A stretch of 64,000 nucleotides of DNA from an uncultured Coprococcus sp. GTDB taxonomy: Bacteria > Bacillota > Clostridia > Lachnospirales > Lachnospiraceae. The notes under the pieces are model-generated. The model was not told the DNA's origin. It ran no database searches and worked only from the letters and a program-made list of their open reading frames with translations. Below are positions 7,158 through 15,451 of this stretch, one piece after another (the first letter of the stretch is position 1; the number at the start of each line of letters is the position of its first letter). The translations under genes were made by a program, and so were the position numbers. The DNA lies in NCBI GenBank assembly GCA_947626675.1, contig CANQTC010000010.1:1-64000 (forward strand), written 5' to 3'.

Positions 7158-9479
7158 AACTACTGATTTTGTGGGGGCTTCGTGGGAAACCACACGCTCA
7201 AGCCTTGTGCCAAGCCTTGACAGCACCTCATTTGTAATGGTATGTGTTTCTTCGGCAATATCCGTAACGCGGATTGTTTCATTTCCGGAGGTACCGATTA
7301 TCGTTGCGATATCACCTGATTTTACAGAAGGAATGTCAGTTACATCTACGCTCATCTGGTCCATGCAGATACGTCCGATGATTTTAGCCCTGCGGCCATT
7401 GATAAGAACGGAGCCAACGCCGTTTGACAGACTGCGGGGAAGACCGTCGGCATAGCCGATGGCAAGGGTTGCTATTTTGGTTTCGCGGGCGGCGGTAAAT
7501 GCCATGCCGTAGCCTGCGGATTCCTCTTTATGAAGTGTACGGATAGATGCGACGCGGGCTTTTATTGACAAAACAGGCGTAAGCATATCAGCATATTTAC
7601 AGGTATCTTCTTTGGTGCTGAGTATTCCGTAAAGGGCGATGCCGACCCTGACATAATCACCGCCAAGTTCCGGATAGTTCAGTAGGCCATAGCTTGCTAA
7701 AAGATGCGTTTTGGGAAGGTCATAGCCATTTCTTCGGATGTGGGATAATATTTCCTGAAAACGCGTTGCCTGTAACGTTGTAAAAGCTTTTTCTTTTGGG
7801 GATATGGAGTCGGAAACCGACAAATGCGTCAATATTCCATCTATTTTCAGATTAGACATTTCAAAAATATCAAATATCTTATCCGTATTTTCACTCCGGA
7901 TGCCAAGACGGTGCATACCGGTATCAATGCCTATATGGACATGAAGTTTTTTTCCAAAGTTGTTTAATTGCCCTGCATATTCGTAATCTACAACGGTCTG
8001 TGTCAATCTGTATTTTGAAAGAAGAGAAAACGAATCCGGATGCGTATAGCCAAGTATCAGGATTTCTCCTTTTATTCCATTTTGGCGGAGTTTTACGCCT
8101 TCGTCTGCACAGGCAACGCAGAAATGCTTTATGCCAAGCCGGTTCAGCGCCTTTGCGATTGGTATGTCGCCATGTCCATATGCATTAGCCTTTACTGCGG
8201 GCATCAGGCAGGATGTGGGGGCAAGCTTTGAACGAAGGTATGAAACATTATCGGCAAGGGCTGTCATATCAAGCTCAATCCATGCCCGGCTGGTAATGTT
8301 CGGTTTATCCGATACCTTGAGGGCTTTAAAATGTATCTTGCTGTATCGTATTATAGCTGTTAATAGCCATGCGAGTATGAAAGAAAATACGGATACAGTG
8401 ATATAGTGAATAAGGCTGTTGGATACAAGTATATTTGTGATATGAAGTAATTTACCGATTAATCGCACGAATATAATGACAGCAGGATGAATAATATAAA
8501 TCCATGTCGCAGTCTTTCGCAGATTGATAGACGGATGATTTTTTCTTTGGTTTATCCGGTTATCCCTCGGTTTTGTGAGTCCAAGCAGGAAGATATACAG
8601 GAAGTACATAACCGGTATCAGCATGAGATACATACTGTCATGTCGCTGCAACTGTTTTGTGTGAAGCAGAAAAGCTTCGGAGGTCATGCAGATAAAAGAC
8701 AGGATAAATCCGATAGCGGCAGTTGTGGTATCTGCTTCGGAAGGAGTATCGTTTCCTTTTGGGAATAATCGGTGTTTTCTAGCGATTGAGGCACCCATCA
8801 TCAGGAAAACGGGTGCAAAGAACAGTCCATTTCTGGTGTAGGAAGATATTGAAAACAGGCGGTCATACAGGTTATGAACAACAGGCATATAATGTGTAAG
8901 ACCATAGTAGCTGTCACCGAATAGTCCTATAAGATACAACAGGATGGATACTCCTGTTATGGCAGGAATCGGCAGGAAGCGGCTTAGTATATAAATAAGC
9001 AGTATTCCGAGGATACAGGCAGGGAAATACCACAAATGATAAAAGCTTCCGTCAAATATCAGCATACGAAGGAGAAGGCGTAATGACAAATGGCGATAAA
9101 GCCCCGAATAGATACCAATTGGAAGATATATCAGCATTGAGATGAGATACATCAAAATCAGCTTTTTTAAATAATTACCCGGATTTTTACCGGAAATATA
9201 TCCATGCGTCATATCCGGATGTGGCAAAAAATCAGCAACAATAAAATATCCTGTCAGCATCAGAAAAAAAGGTACGGCGATTCTTGCAGCAACTCTTGTG
9301 AAAAAGAAGTCGGCGGCTTCGCTAAAAGTCATCAATGGTGAGGTATGGATTGCAATAACAAGAAAGGCGGCAATAAGCCGGAACAAATCCAGTCCGTATA
9401 AGTAGCTGTCTGATGAAGCTGTAGTTTCAGTATTTGATTTTGATATGTTAAGCCCATTTGAGGCCTGGCTTATTTTCAT
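7149..9479 (-). CDS. vanT: Membrane-bound serine/alanine racemase VanT
   Basis: VanT makes D-Ser for the resistant peptidoglycan precursor. It is a fusion: residues 25-380 form an acyltransferase-3-like membrane domain with about ten helices (start YLYGLDLFRLIAAFLVIAIH), thought to aid serine entry. Residues 397-776 form a PLP-dependent alanine-racemase domain. PLP Lys430 lies in MPAVKANAYGHG, and the substrate-side Tyr region is GYGMAFTAARETKIATLAIG. At 776 residues it is slightly longer than enterococcal VanT. It overlaps vanXY by 32 bases at its start. Whether it prefers Ser or Ala is inferred from the cluster. Confidence 0.9.
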   Translation of the reverse strand: MKISQASNGLNISKSNTETTASSDSYLYGLDLFRLIAAFLVIAIHTSPLMTFSEAADFFFTRVAARIAVPFFLMLTGYFIVADFLPHPDMTHGYISGKNPGNYLKKLILMYLISMLIYLPIGIYSGLYRHLSLRLLLRMLIFDGSFYHLWYFPACILGILLIYILSRFLPIPAITGVSILLYLIGLFGDSYYGLTHYMPVVHNLYDRLFSISSYTRNGLFFAPVFLMMGASIARKHRLFPKGNDTPSEADTTTAAIGFILSFICMTSEAFLLHTKQLQRHDSMYLMLIPVMYFLYIFLLGLTKPRDNRINQRKNHPSINLRKTATWIYIIHPAVIIFVRLIGKLLHITNILVSNSLIHYITVSVFSFILAWLLTAIIRYSKIHFKALKVSDKPNITSRAWIELDMTALADNVSYLRSKLAPTSCLMPAVKANAYGHGDIPIAKALNRLGIKHFCVACADEGVKLRQNGIKGEILILGYTHPDSFSLLSKYRLTQTVVDYEYAGQLNNFGKKLHVHIGIDTGMHRLGIRSENTDKIFDIFEMSNLKIDGILTHLSVSDSISPKEKAFTTLQATRFQEILSHIRRNGYDLPKTHLLASYGLLNYPELGGDYVRVGIALYGILSTKEDTCKYADMLTPVLSIKARVASIRTLHKEESAGYGMAFTAARETKIATLAIGYADGLPRSLSNGVGSVLINGRRAKIIGRICMDQMSVDVTDIPSVKSGDIATIIGTSGNETIRVTDIAEETHTITNEVLSRLGTRLERVVSHEAPTKSVVSR

Positions 9480-10233
9480 GAGTACATCTCCATTCTGTCA
9501 TAATAAAACCGTCAATATTATTTCCCGAAATACTGTAGAGCATGGAATCATCAATCATAACCCTTGTGCCGGAAACGCCGGATGCAGGAAGATAGGATAC
9601 ATATAGTTCACAATTGTCAACAGTGGTAATGTAAGGTTTGAAACCATATTCATAATTTTTTATAAAGTCCATATAGCTCTCAAGAACAAGACCGTTTTCC
9701 GTAATGATTTGAGCGTGCGGAACGCCGACATAGCGGAAGTGCCAGGGTTCATGACCGATTCCTGTTATCATTTCAGCACCCTTCGGATATCTTTCGATAA
9801 AACCATAAGCTGGTGCAAGCATGCGGAATTTTTGACAAATACCGTCATATGGAAATTCAGGACAGATAAAATCAATATGTTCCTGTTTGAGGGCAAGGTC
9901 GATGGCAAGACCTGTCTGATGTTCACTGTGACCGGGAACTGCAACATATGTCTGCGTAAATTCCATGCCATTTTCTTTTAACGAGTCATCCCATATTTGT
10001 TGTTGTTCAGAAAATGAACGCCATCCGCTGACAGGAACGATATATTTCCAGCCGTCTATTTGCTGCATCAGACTGTTGAGCAGGGCGGCAGCCTGTCTTT
10101 GAAGTAATGTGCCTGATTGTAAAGCAGTGGGAACAAGCTCAGAAGTAGTCTGTTTTAAGAGCCTGTGCGTACTGTTTACCAGAATGAGATTTCCGTTATG
10201 GACTTGTCTGTTTGTCAGTGTCAATGTTTTCAT
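9448..10233 (-). CDS. vanXY: D,D-peptidase VanXY (bifunctional dipeptidase/carboxypeptidase)
   Basis: This 261-residue zinc peptidase of the VanY/VanXY family removes D-Ala-D-Ala dipeptide and terminal D-Ala from precursors, leaving only D-Ser-ended ones. The zinc site is visible: His105 and Asp112 in SEHQTGLAID, and Glu162/His165 in EPWH. SGWRSFSEQQQIW at about 69-81 is the usual substrate-side segment. There is no signal peptide, so it acts in the cytoplasm as VanXY does. It overlaps vanG by four bases and vanT by 32 bases, giving a tightly coupled trio. A plain VanY is less likely given the missing membrane anchor. Confidence 0.9.
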   Translation of the reverse strand: MKTLTLTNRQVHNGNLILVNSTHRLLKQTTSELVPTALQSGTLLQRQAAALLNSLMQQIDGWKYIVPVSGWRSFSEQQQIWDDSLKENGMEFTQTYVAVPGHSEHQTGLAIDLALKQEHIDFICPEFPYDGICQKFRMLAPAYGFIERYPKGAEMITGIGHEPWHFRYVGVPHAQIITENGLVLESYMDFIKNYEYGFKPYITTVDNCELYVSYLPASGVSGTRVMIDDSMLYSISGNNIDGFIMTEWRCTHENKPGLKWA

Positions 10234-11297
10234 AATGTCACCGCCTGTTCTATGATTTTTGTGATAACTTCTGTAAAAGATAAGCCTGCCGCTTTCATCA
10301 TGTTTGGATACCGGCTATGCGCTGTAAAGCCGGGAATGGTATTTACTTCGTTAAAGACGATACCGCCATCCGATGTTAAAAACATGTCCACTCTGGCAAA
10401 ACCCTTGCAGCCAAGAATTTTGTAAATACGTTTGGCGGTGTCTTTGATTTCTTTTGATTTTTCCAGACTTATTCTGGCAGGTACATAAATAGAGGAAGTT
10501 TTTAAGGTGTATTTTTCTGTAAAATCAAAAAATCCATCAGAAAGTTCAATTTCATCAATCTCACCTGTTATCAGTTCTGTAGTGCCAAGAACGGCGCATC
10601 CGACTTCAAAGCCGTCTATGTTTTCTTCAAGGATGACTTCATTGTCATATTCAAAGGCATTTGAAACAGCATCTAAGAGAGCATCCTTATCAGTAACCTT
10701 GCTGATGCCATAGGAAGAGCCTGCTTTCACAGGTTTCACATAGATGGGAAATCCTATTTCTGCGGCAAAGTCATATAGTTCCGATACGTTGTAATTTGAA
10801 TTAAAAACAGATGATTTAGGGACGCGTACATTTGCAAGACTTGCCATCTTATGCGCCCTGTCCTTATCCATGCAAAGGGCAGAAGCAAGCGTATCGCATC
10901 CGGCTACAGGAATTCCGGCAAGTTCAAATGCACCCTGTACAGTACCATCTTCACCATTTCTTCCATGAAGAACAGGGAGGGCGGCATCAAGCCGAATGGT
11001 TTTGATAGTGCTATTTTTCAGTATGAAAAGCTGATGCAGGCTGCGGTTTGGAGAAACCAGTGCAGGGGTACAAAACTGCTCATCCTGCCAGGTATCGTTT
11101 TGAATATCATCGGCATTTCCGGTATAATAAAACCAGTCGCCCTTTCTTGAAATGCCAATAGGAACAGGATTATATCGCTCCCTGTCGATATTTCTGATAA
11201 CGGTAGCAGCCGAATTTAAAGACACGCCGTATTCCGAAGAACAGCCTCCAAATAAAATTGCAATATTCGGTCTTTTTGAATTGTCCATTTTTTTCAC
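10230..11297 (-). CDS. vanG: D-Ala-D-Ser ligase VanG
   Basis: This ATP-grasp ligase joins D-Ala to D-Ser for low-affinity glycopeptide targets. It has 355 residues, close to enterococcal VanG. Segments characteristic of this branch are AILFGGCSSEYGVSLNSA, FPVLHG-like LPVLHGRNGEDGTVQG (about 108-123), CDTLASALCMDKDRAHK, VKPVKAGSSYGISKV, EENIDGFEVGCAVLG, omega-loop FFDFTEKYTLKTSSIYVPAR (about 256-275) and FNEVNTIPGFTAHSRYPNMM. The EKYT omega-loop and overall similarity fit VanG rather than the housekeeping Ddl. A GAGGAG site precedes the ATG. It is separated from vanS by 126 bases that contain a strong hairpin. Confidence 0.93.
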   Translation of the reverse strand: MKKMDNSKRPNIAILFGGCSSEYGVSLNSAATVIRNIDRERYNPVPIGISRKGDWFYYTGNADDIQNDTWQDEQFCTPALVSPNRSLHQLFILKNSTIKTIRLDAALPVLHGRNGEDGTVQGAFELAGIPVAGCDTLASALCMDKDRAHKMASLANVRVPKSSVFNSNYNVSELYDFAAEIGFPIYVKPVKAGSSYGISKVTDKDALLDAVSNAFEYDNEVILEENIDGFEVGCAVLGTTELITGEIDEIELSDGFFDFTEKYTLKTSSIYVPARISLEKSKEIKDTAKRIYKILGCKGFARVDMFLTSDGGIVFNEVNTIPGFTAHSRYPNMMKAAGLSFTEVITKIIEQAVTL

Positions 11298-11320
11298 TCC
11301 TCGTAATAAAAGTAATAAAA

Positions 11321-11365
11321 AAGCGCTTTGCTTTGATACTAAAAGTGTACCAAAGCAAAGCGCTT
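11321..11365 (-). promoter_or_regulatory. Strong hairpin between vanS and vanG (terminator or leader attenuator)
   Basis: A perfect 15-bp inverted repeat (AAGCGCTTTGCTTTG at 11321-11335 with its complement at 11351-11365) lies in the gap. On the minus strand it is followed by TTTTATTAC, so it could end the vanRS transcript. A vanG promoter would have to lie between the vanS stop and the hairpin, which would place the hairpin in the vanG leader. On the plus strand it is followed by ATTTTTT, so it may work in both directions. Confidence 0.65.
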
Positions 11366-11423
11366 GATTTTTTCGTATTTAATTTGAATATTCTTGTCAT
11401 TTTATGCTCAATTTCTTACGATT

Positions 11424-12527
11424 TTATGACAATCCCACAGGAAGTGTAACGATAAAGGTGATGCGTTCATTTTCACTTTCTGCCGTAATCCGGCCGCCAT
11501 GCAGTTCGACAATCTCTTTTGCAATGGCAAGGCCAAGACCGGAGCCGCCTGTGGAAGAAGAACGTGAGGAATCCAGTCTGAAAAACTGTTCAAATATCCG
11601 TTTCAGATTATCAGGTGGTATTGTTTTTCCATGATTACTTACAATAATATGGATATCAGTACCATCAGGTCTCATCAGAAGTGTTATTTCTGTCCCGGGA
11701 TAACTATAGTTGACTGCATTTCTGATTAAGTTATCAAATACCCGTTCCAGCTTATCCCGGTCACAGTTCATATTGACATCAGGTGCGATTTCCGTATGCC
11801 ATGTAAGCTCCTTTTCTGTCAGAATCGGATAGAATTCACTTGTGATTTGTTCTAACATACGGCTTAAGTTTGTCCGTTCAGGCATTAATGTAAGCGTTGT
11901 CAGGCTGAAACGTGTAATATCGAAAAATTCATTAATTAAATCCTCAAGCCGTTCTGCTTTTTCGAGAGCAATGCCTGTATATCTGGTGCGAAGACTGGCG
12001 GATATCTCCGTTTCATCCCGAAGAAGGGAAAGATAACCGATTACACTTGTAAGCGGCGTTTTTAGGTCATGTGCCAGATATACAACTAAATCGTTTTTCC
12101 TTTGTTCCGCTTCCTTTGCAAGGCGGATATTGTTTAGTGATTGTTCCCGTACAAGATTCAGTTCATTTTCTATATCTTTCAGTTCGGCGGGAAGACTGAC
12201 AGGAGGGCTGTTTGGATTTGACAGGTTTTTTCCTGCATCAATAAGGGCATCCAGATATCTCAGCGGCTTTTTTATGGCTTTTACTGCAAAAAATACAATA
12301 CTGGAAATAATTGCAATGAGTATAATTGCAGGTGAAGCATATTGCAGCGTTTTAAGTAATCCATATAGACGATTTTCCTCATACCAAACAAACTGTGAAC
12401 AGATAAGCTGGGCGATATAATAGATTGCAAGTAATGCAAGCAGTACGCCCAGTACGGACAGGATATATTGCCTATAGATGCGTTGTGATATTTGTAAGTA
12501 TCTTCTTTGGGATTTATTTTTATTCAA
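11424..12527 (-). CDS. vanS: Sensor histidine kinase VanS
   Basis: This 367-residue membrane kinase has two transmembrane helices (about 21-45 and 66-84) with a very short extracellular loop between them, as in VanS of vanG/vanC systems. A HAMP-like linker follows. The HisKA box has His153 in LAHDLKTPLTS, and the ATPase domain shows NLIRNAVNYS (N box), a G1 position altered to VSNHGKTIP, and GGSGLGLAIAKEIVELHGG. It should sense glycopeptide or wall stress and phosphorylate VanR. Its start overlaps the vanR 3' end by 8 bases. Confidence 0.9.
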   Translation of the reverse strand: MNKNKSQRRYLQISQRIYRQYILSVLGVLLALLAIYYIAQLICSQFVWYEENRLYGLLKTLQYASPAIILIAIISSIVFFAVKAIKKPLRYLDALIDAGKNLSNPNSPPVSLPAELKDIENELNLVREQSLNNIRLAKEAEQRKNDLVVYLAHDLKTPLTSVIGYLSLLRDETEISASLRTRYTGIALEKAERLEDLINEFFDITRFSLTTLTLMPERTNLSRMLEQITSEFYPILTEKELTWHTEIAPDVNMNCDRDKLERVFDNLIRNAVNYSYPGTEITLLMRPDGTDIHIIVSNHGKTIPPDNLKRIFEQFFRLDSSRSSSTGGSGLGLAIAKEIVELHGGRITAESENERITFIVTLPVGLS

Positions 12528-13221
12528 TTGTATATCCTACCCCCCATACAGTCTTGATGTATCTTGGCTTTCTTGCCGGTTCATGCATTTTCTCACGCAG
12601 ACGTGCGATATGAGCCATGACAGTATTGTTATTATCAAGATATTTTTCGCCCCATACAGCTTCAAACAGTTCCTCTGATGAGACTACATTTCCCTGATGC
12701 TCACAGAGATACCAGAGAATAGAAAATTCAATCGGCGTAAGTGTAAGCTCTTTATTATTTATGGTACATTTGTGGCTGCTTTTTGAGATATAAAGCCCTT
12801 TGATGCTGTATTCGTCAAGTTCATGGTTTGACGGTTGTGCATCGGCCGTATTATATCTTATATAGCGACGCAGCTGTGTTTTTACCCGGGCGAGAAGCTC
12901 GAGCGGATTAAACGGTTTTGTGATATAGTCGTCTGCACCTAATGTAAGGCCTGTTATCTTATCCATATCCTCTACTCTGGCAGTCAGCATAATAATAGGG
13001 TAAAAATGTTTTTCCCTTATATGCTGGCATAAAGAAAAACCGTCCATATCCGGCAGCATGACATCTAAAATAGCGAGATTTAACGATTCCTGTTCGACAC
13101 ATTTCAGTGCATCTGCTGCATTGTAGAATTTTAAGACTTCATATCCGTCATTTCGCAGATAGACCTCAACCAAATCGGCAATCTCTTTTTCATCATCAAC
13201 AATCATGATTTTTTCATTCAT
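12520..13221 (-). CDS. vanR: Response regulator VanR (OmpR family)
   Basis: This 233-residue DNA-binding regulator has a receiver domain at 1-120 with acidic pocket DD (9-10), phospho-acceptor Asp53 in LAILDVMLPDMDG and Lys in TKPFNPLELL. The C-terminal winged helix (about 140-231) ends in YIKTVWGVGYTIE. An AGGAGG site precedes the ATG. It lies 71 bases downstream of the sigma-like gene on the same strand, and those two may be co-transcribed. It would activate the vanG promoter once phosphorylated by VanS. Confidence 0.9.
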   Translation of the reverse strand: MNEKIMIVDDEKEIADLVEVYLRNDGYEVLKFYNAADALKCVEQESLNLAILDVMLPDMDGFSLCQHIREKHFYPIIMLTARVEDMDKITGLTLGADDYITKPFNPLELLARVKTQLRRYIRYNTADAQPSNHELDEYSIKGLYISKSSHKCTINNKELTLTPIEFSILWYLCEHQGNVVSSEELFEAVWGEKYLDNNNTVMAHIARLREKMHEPARKPRYIKTVWGVGYTIE

Positions 13222-13292
13222 GACGTTTCTTCCTCCTGTCAGGTAAGTGTATTTATCGTATGCTGTATTTTCTTATTTTAACAGGAAATCCG

Positions 13293-13706
13293 CTATTTGT
13301 CTGCTAAAAGTTTCTTAAGCCGTTTTAATATACTTTTGTGTCTGTAGTGCAGAGTTGATAATGAAATATTTGTAGTTTTGGAGATGGAACGAAGAGACTC
13401 TCCATAAAAATATAGCCGGGTAATTAATTCATAATCATGAGCAGAAAGCTTGTTCATGGCATCATGAAGTCTGTCTATTTCGATATTTTTAAGTACCTGT
13501 TCCTCTACCGGGAGGCAGGTCTCATCCTGAAAGATATCACTTCCGTTTGTTTCTTCTGTATCTAATGCATCATAATAAAAAACATGATTATGGATATCGC
13601 TTTCTGAAAAATAGCGTTCTTTTCTCTGACCTTTCCAATATGCCTTATAGACATCTTCACTGACTGATATGGGATGCTGGTTCATCCATATAAAATAATT
13701 ATTCAT
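13293..13706 (-). CDS. Sigma-70 region-4-like regulator
   Basis: This 137-residue protein starts at the ATG at 13706, because AAGGAAGG stands 6 bases before it; a longer in-frame start at 13754 lacks such a site. The C-terminal half (about 75-135) is a helix-turn-helix resembling sigma region 4: LSAHDYELITRLYFYGESLRSISKTTNISLSTLHYRHKSILKRL, in which I read the recognition helix as SLSTLHYRHKS. The N-terminal half (KAYWKGQRKERYF) recalls small sigma-like proteins of conjugative elements. There is no region 2, so it is probably an accessory regulator rather than a full sigma factor. Its place before vanR suggests it may control, or have travelled with, the van cluster. Confidence 0.65.
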   Translation of the reverse strand: MNNYFIWMNQHPISVSEDVYKAYWKGQRKERYFSESDIHNHVFYYDALDTEETNGSDIFQDETCLPVEEQVLKNIEIDRLHDAMNKLSAHDYELITRLYFYGESLRSISKTTNISLSTLHYRHKSILKRLKKLLADK

Positions 13707-13850
13707 TGTATTTCCTTCCTTCTTATTATTGATATACAGGTCATTGTGAAACAATTTGTTTTATGTGTTTTGCAATGACTGATAGTATTGATATCCGGGG
13801 ATGTAAAATGGATATAAAAGGGATATGTATGTGAGTAGAGAAAATTATTC

Positions 13851-13879
13851 TTTACATAACAGAACATATGTTCTATAAT
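13851..13879 (+). promoter_or_regulatory. Promoter with LexA (SOS) box in its spacer
   Basis: TTTACA (13851-13856), a 17-base spacer and TATAAT (13874-13879) form a near-consensus sigma-A promoter. The spacer ends with the perfect palindrome GAACATATGTTC (13862-13873), which matches the Firmicutes LexA/DinR core GAAC-N4-GTTC. A repressor bound here would block the promoter, so the downstream genes should rise after DNA damage. Confidence 0.75.
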
Positions 13880-13956
13880 GATACTATCAAAAATGGTTGG
13901 TGCTGTCAATAGCAACAATAAAAATAATTGCAAAATAAAAGTGGGGGGTATATGAG

Positions 13957-14577
13957 ATGAAACAATTAATAATTGAAATAGATGATGATGATTTTCGTGT
14001 TTTAAAAGAAAATGCGTATTGCCTTTGTCTTGCAAAGCGTGTGAAGGATTGCGGATTTAATGTAATATGGCAGGCATATCATGAATTTGCATCCAATAAT
14101 ACAATTAAATGGGAAGCAGAATATGAAATATTTGCAAGCTTTACAAGAAAAGACAGGGAGGTGGTATTTGCCAATGTTTCGCCAAAGGCAATATCACCCG
14201 GTGAACAGATTTTATTAAAAACGGAAGGCTGCTTTGGAGAAATCAGTTCGTTACAGGATAAGAACTGCATAGGGATGCTCAATCAATATATTCCGGTATA
14301 TCCCGGATTGTGTCAGAAGTGTACAGATATAAGAGGAAATACACAGTTTTCTCCATTTTTTTTGTGTGATGACAAATGTATTCCCGGAACATTTTTAACG
14401 GAACCTACAGAAAATATAGTAGTATGGTTTGAGCAGGGGGCGGAAAGCGGGATGATTAGCTCTTATATAGGAAAAAGAATGAAAAATATATCTGCAAGCA
14501 ACCCTATCAGTCTTGAGCTGACAGACAGGGACACTATAAAAATTATGTTTAAAGGATACCAGTGGCATATCGAATAA
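13957..14577 (+). CDS. Uncharacterised protein, first of two paralogs (WQ-Y family)
   Basis: I do not recognise the family. The 206-residue protein has no signal peptide or membrane helix. It shares an ordered set of motifs with the next gene: an acidic start (IEIDDDDF), LCLAKRV, FNVIWQAYHEF, NNTIKWEAEYEIF, a Cys-Pro-Gly-type CIPG, and IVVWFEQGAESGMI near the C-terminus, ending in YQWHIE. The alternation of short hydrophobic strands suggests a beta-rich fold. It starts at ATG 13957 behind GTGGGGGG. It lies 78 bases downstream of the LexA-type promoter and begins a likely three-gene unit with a protease. A role as a binding or pore-forming effector is conceivable, but nothing in the sequence proves it. 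Confidence 0.7.
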   Translation: MKQLIIEIDDDDFRVLKENAYCLCLAKRVKDCGFNVIWQAYHEFASNNTIKWEAEYEIFASFTRKDREVVFANVSPKAISPGEQILLKTEGCFGEISSLQDKNCIGMLNQYIPVYPGLCQKCTDIRGNTQFSPFFLCDDKCIPGTFLTEPTENIVVWFEQGAESGMISSYIGKRMKNISASNPISLELTDRDTIKIMFKGYQWHIE

Positions 14578-14596
14578 AAATATTAAAAAAAATATA

Positions 14597-14608
14597 GAAC
14601 ATATGTTT
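14597..14608 (+). promoter_or_regulatory. Second LexA-box-like palindrome
   Basis: GAACATATGTTT differs from the perfect box at 13862 only in the last base and fits the looser Firmicutes consensus GAAC-N4-GTTY. It lies 20 bases after the first paralog and 83 bases before the second. No well-spaced -35/-10 pair is evident next to it. Confidence 0.5.
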
Positions 14609-14690
14609 GCCAAAACGGATGAATAGTGTAGATGAGACGTCACATCGAAAAGAAAAAATAAAAATTATAAATATTCAGGGGGATTTTATT

Positions 14691-15377
14691 ATGAAACAGT
14701 TCAATTTAAAAAAAGAGGATGAAATGATGAGTGCGTATATTTCAAATGTAAAGGCCTTAATGGAAGCAGTAAACGCGGTGACAAAGACCGTTAATGTTGA
14801 GATTAATGCGGATGACCTTATTCGCTTGCAGGACAATAATTATAGAATGTGTTTTGCAAAGAAAATCGGTAATGAAAATTACAATGTAATATGGCAGTCA
14901 TATGTAGATTTCAGCGAAAATAACACATTTTCATGGATACCGAAGTATCAGGTATTCAGAACGGATACATTCAGAGGAGGCGTGACCGTTAAAGTAGCTT
15001 CCAATCCGAAGAATATTGGTATTGGAGAGCTTGTTACAATTGATAAGCATGGTATTATTTCAGATGCAAAAACCGGCGGAGATGTGACTGCACTGAATGT
15101 AGATAATGAATATAAAGCTACACACATTGGTGTTTCACAGCTTTCGATAGGAATTGACGGAAGAGAAATTTCTACGCCGATTTATGTTTCTGAAGACCAG
15201 TGCATGATAGGAAAGGCAAAGCTTCAGCCTGTTGAAAAAATTATGATATGGTTTGAGAAAAATGTAGAGACAAGTACCATGCTTGCCGATATAGTGACAA
15301 AAGGCTTTGAAGTGGATTTGACACAGAAAAACAGTGCCAGTATCCGGTATGAGAATGAAAAGTGGGCTGTTATCTAG
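14691..15377 (+). CDS. Uncharacterised protein, second paralog (WQ-Y family)
   Basis: This is a 228-residue paralog of the preceding product. The start at 14691 is preferred over an upstream in-frame ATG because GGGGGA stands about 8 bases before it. A short N-terminal helical extension (about 1-38) precedes the shared part: MCFAKKI, YNVIWQSYVDF, NNTFSWIPKYQVF, a strand-rich middle (GVTVKVASNPKNIGIGE), CMIG, IMIWFEKNVETSTML and a final KWAVI. Conserved Trp, Gln and Tyr positions in both copies imply a conserved ligand-binding or folding core. It has no signal peptide and the family is unknown to me. The next gene, 74 bases on, is a trypsin-like protease, so the pair could be its substrates or partners. 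Confidence 0.7.
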   Translation: MKQFNLKKEDEMMSAYISNVKALMEAVNAVTKTVNVEINADDLIRLQDNNYRMCFAKKIGNENYNVIWQSYVDFSENNTFSWIPKYQVFRTDTFRGGVTVKVASNPKNIGIGELVTIDKHGIISDAKTGGDVTALNVDNEYKATHIGVSQLSIGIDGREISTPIYVSEDQCMIGKAKLQPVEKIMIWFEKNVETSTMLADIVTKGFEVDLTQKNSASIRYENEKWAVI

Positions 15378-15451
15378 CTCAGGAAAACAAGGTCTCATTT
15401 GTTATGATAAGTAAAATGAGATAAAGATAAGAGTGGGGGAAGAGAGAATAT

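Noticed and set aside
13703-14035. Open frame of 110 codons on the minus strand opposite the LexA-type promoter
   Set aside because: It has a hydrophobic, low-complexity product with no ribosome site and lies across a strong plus-strand promoter and the start of the first paralog.
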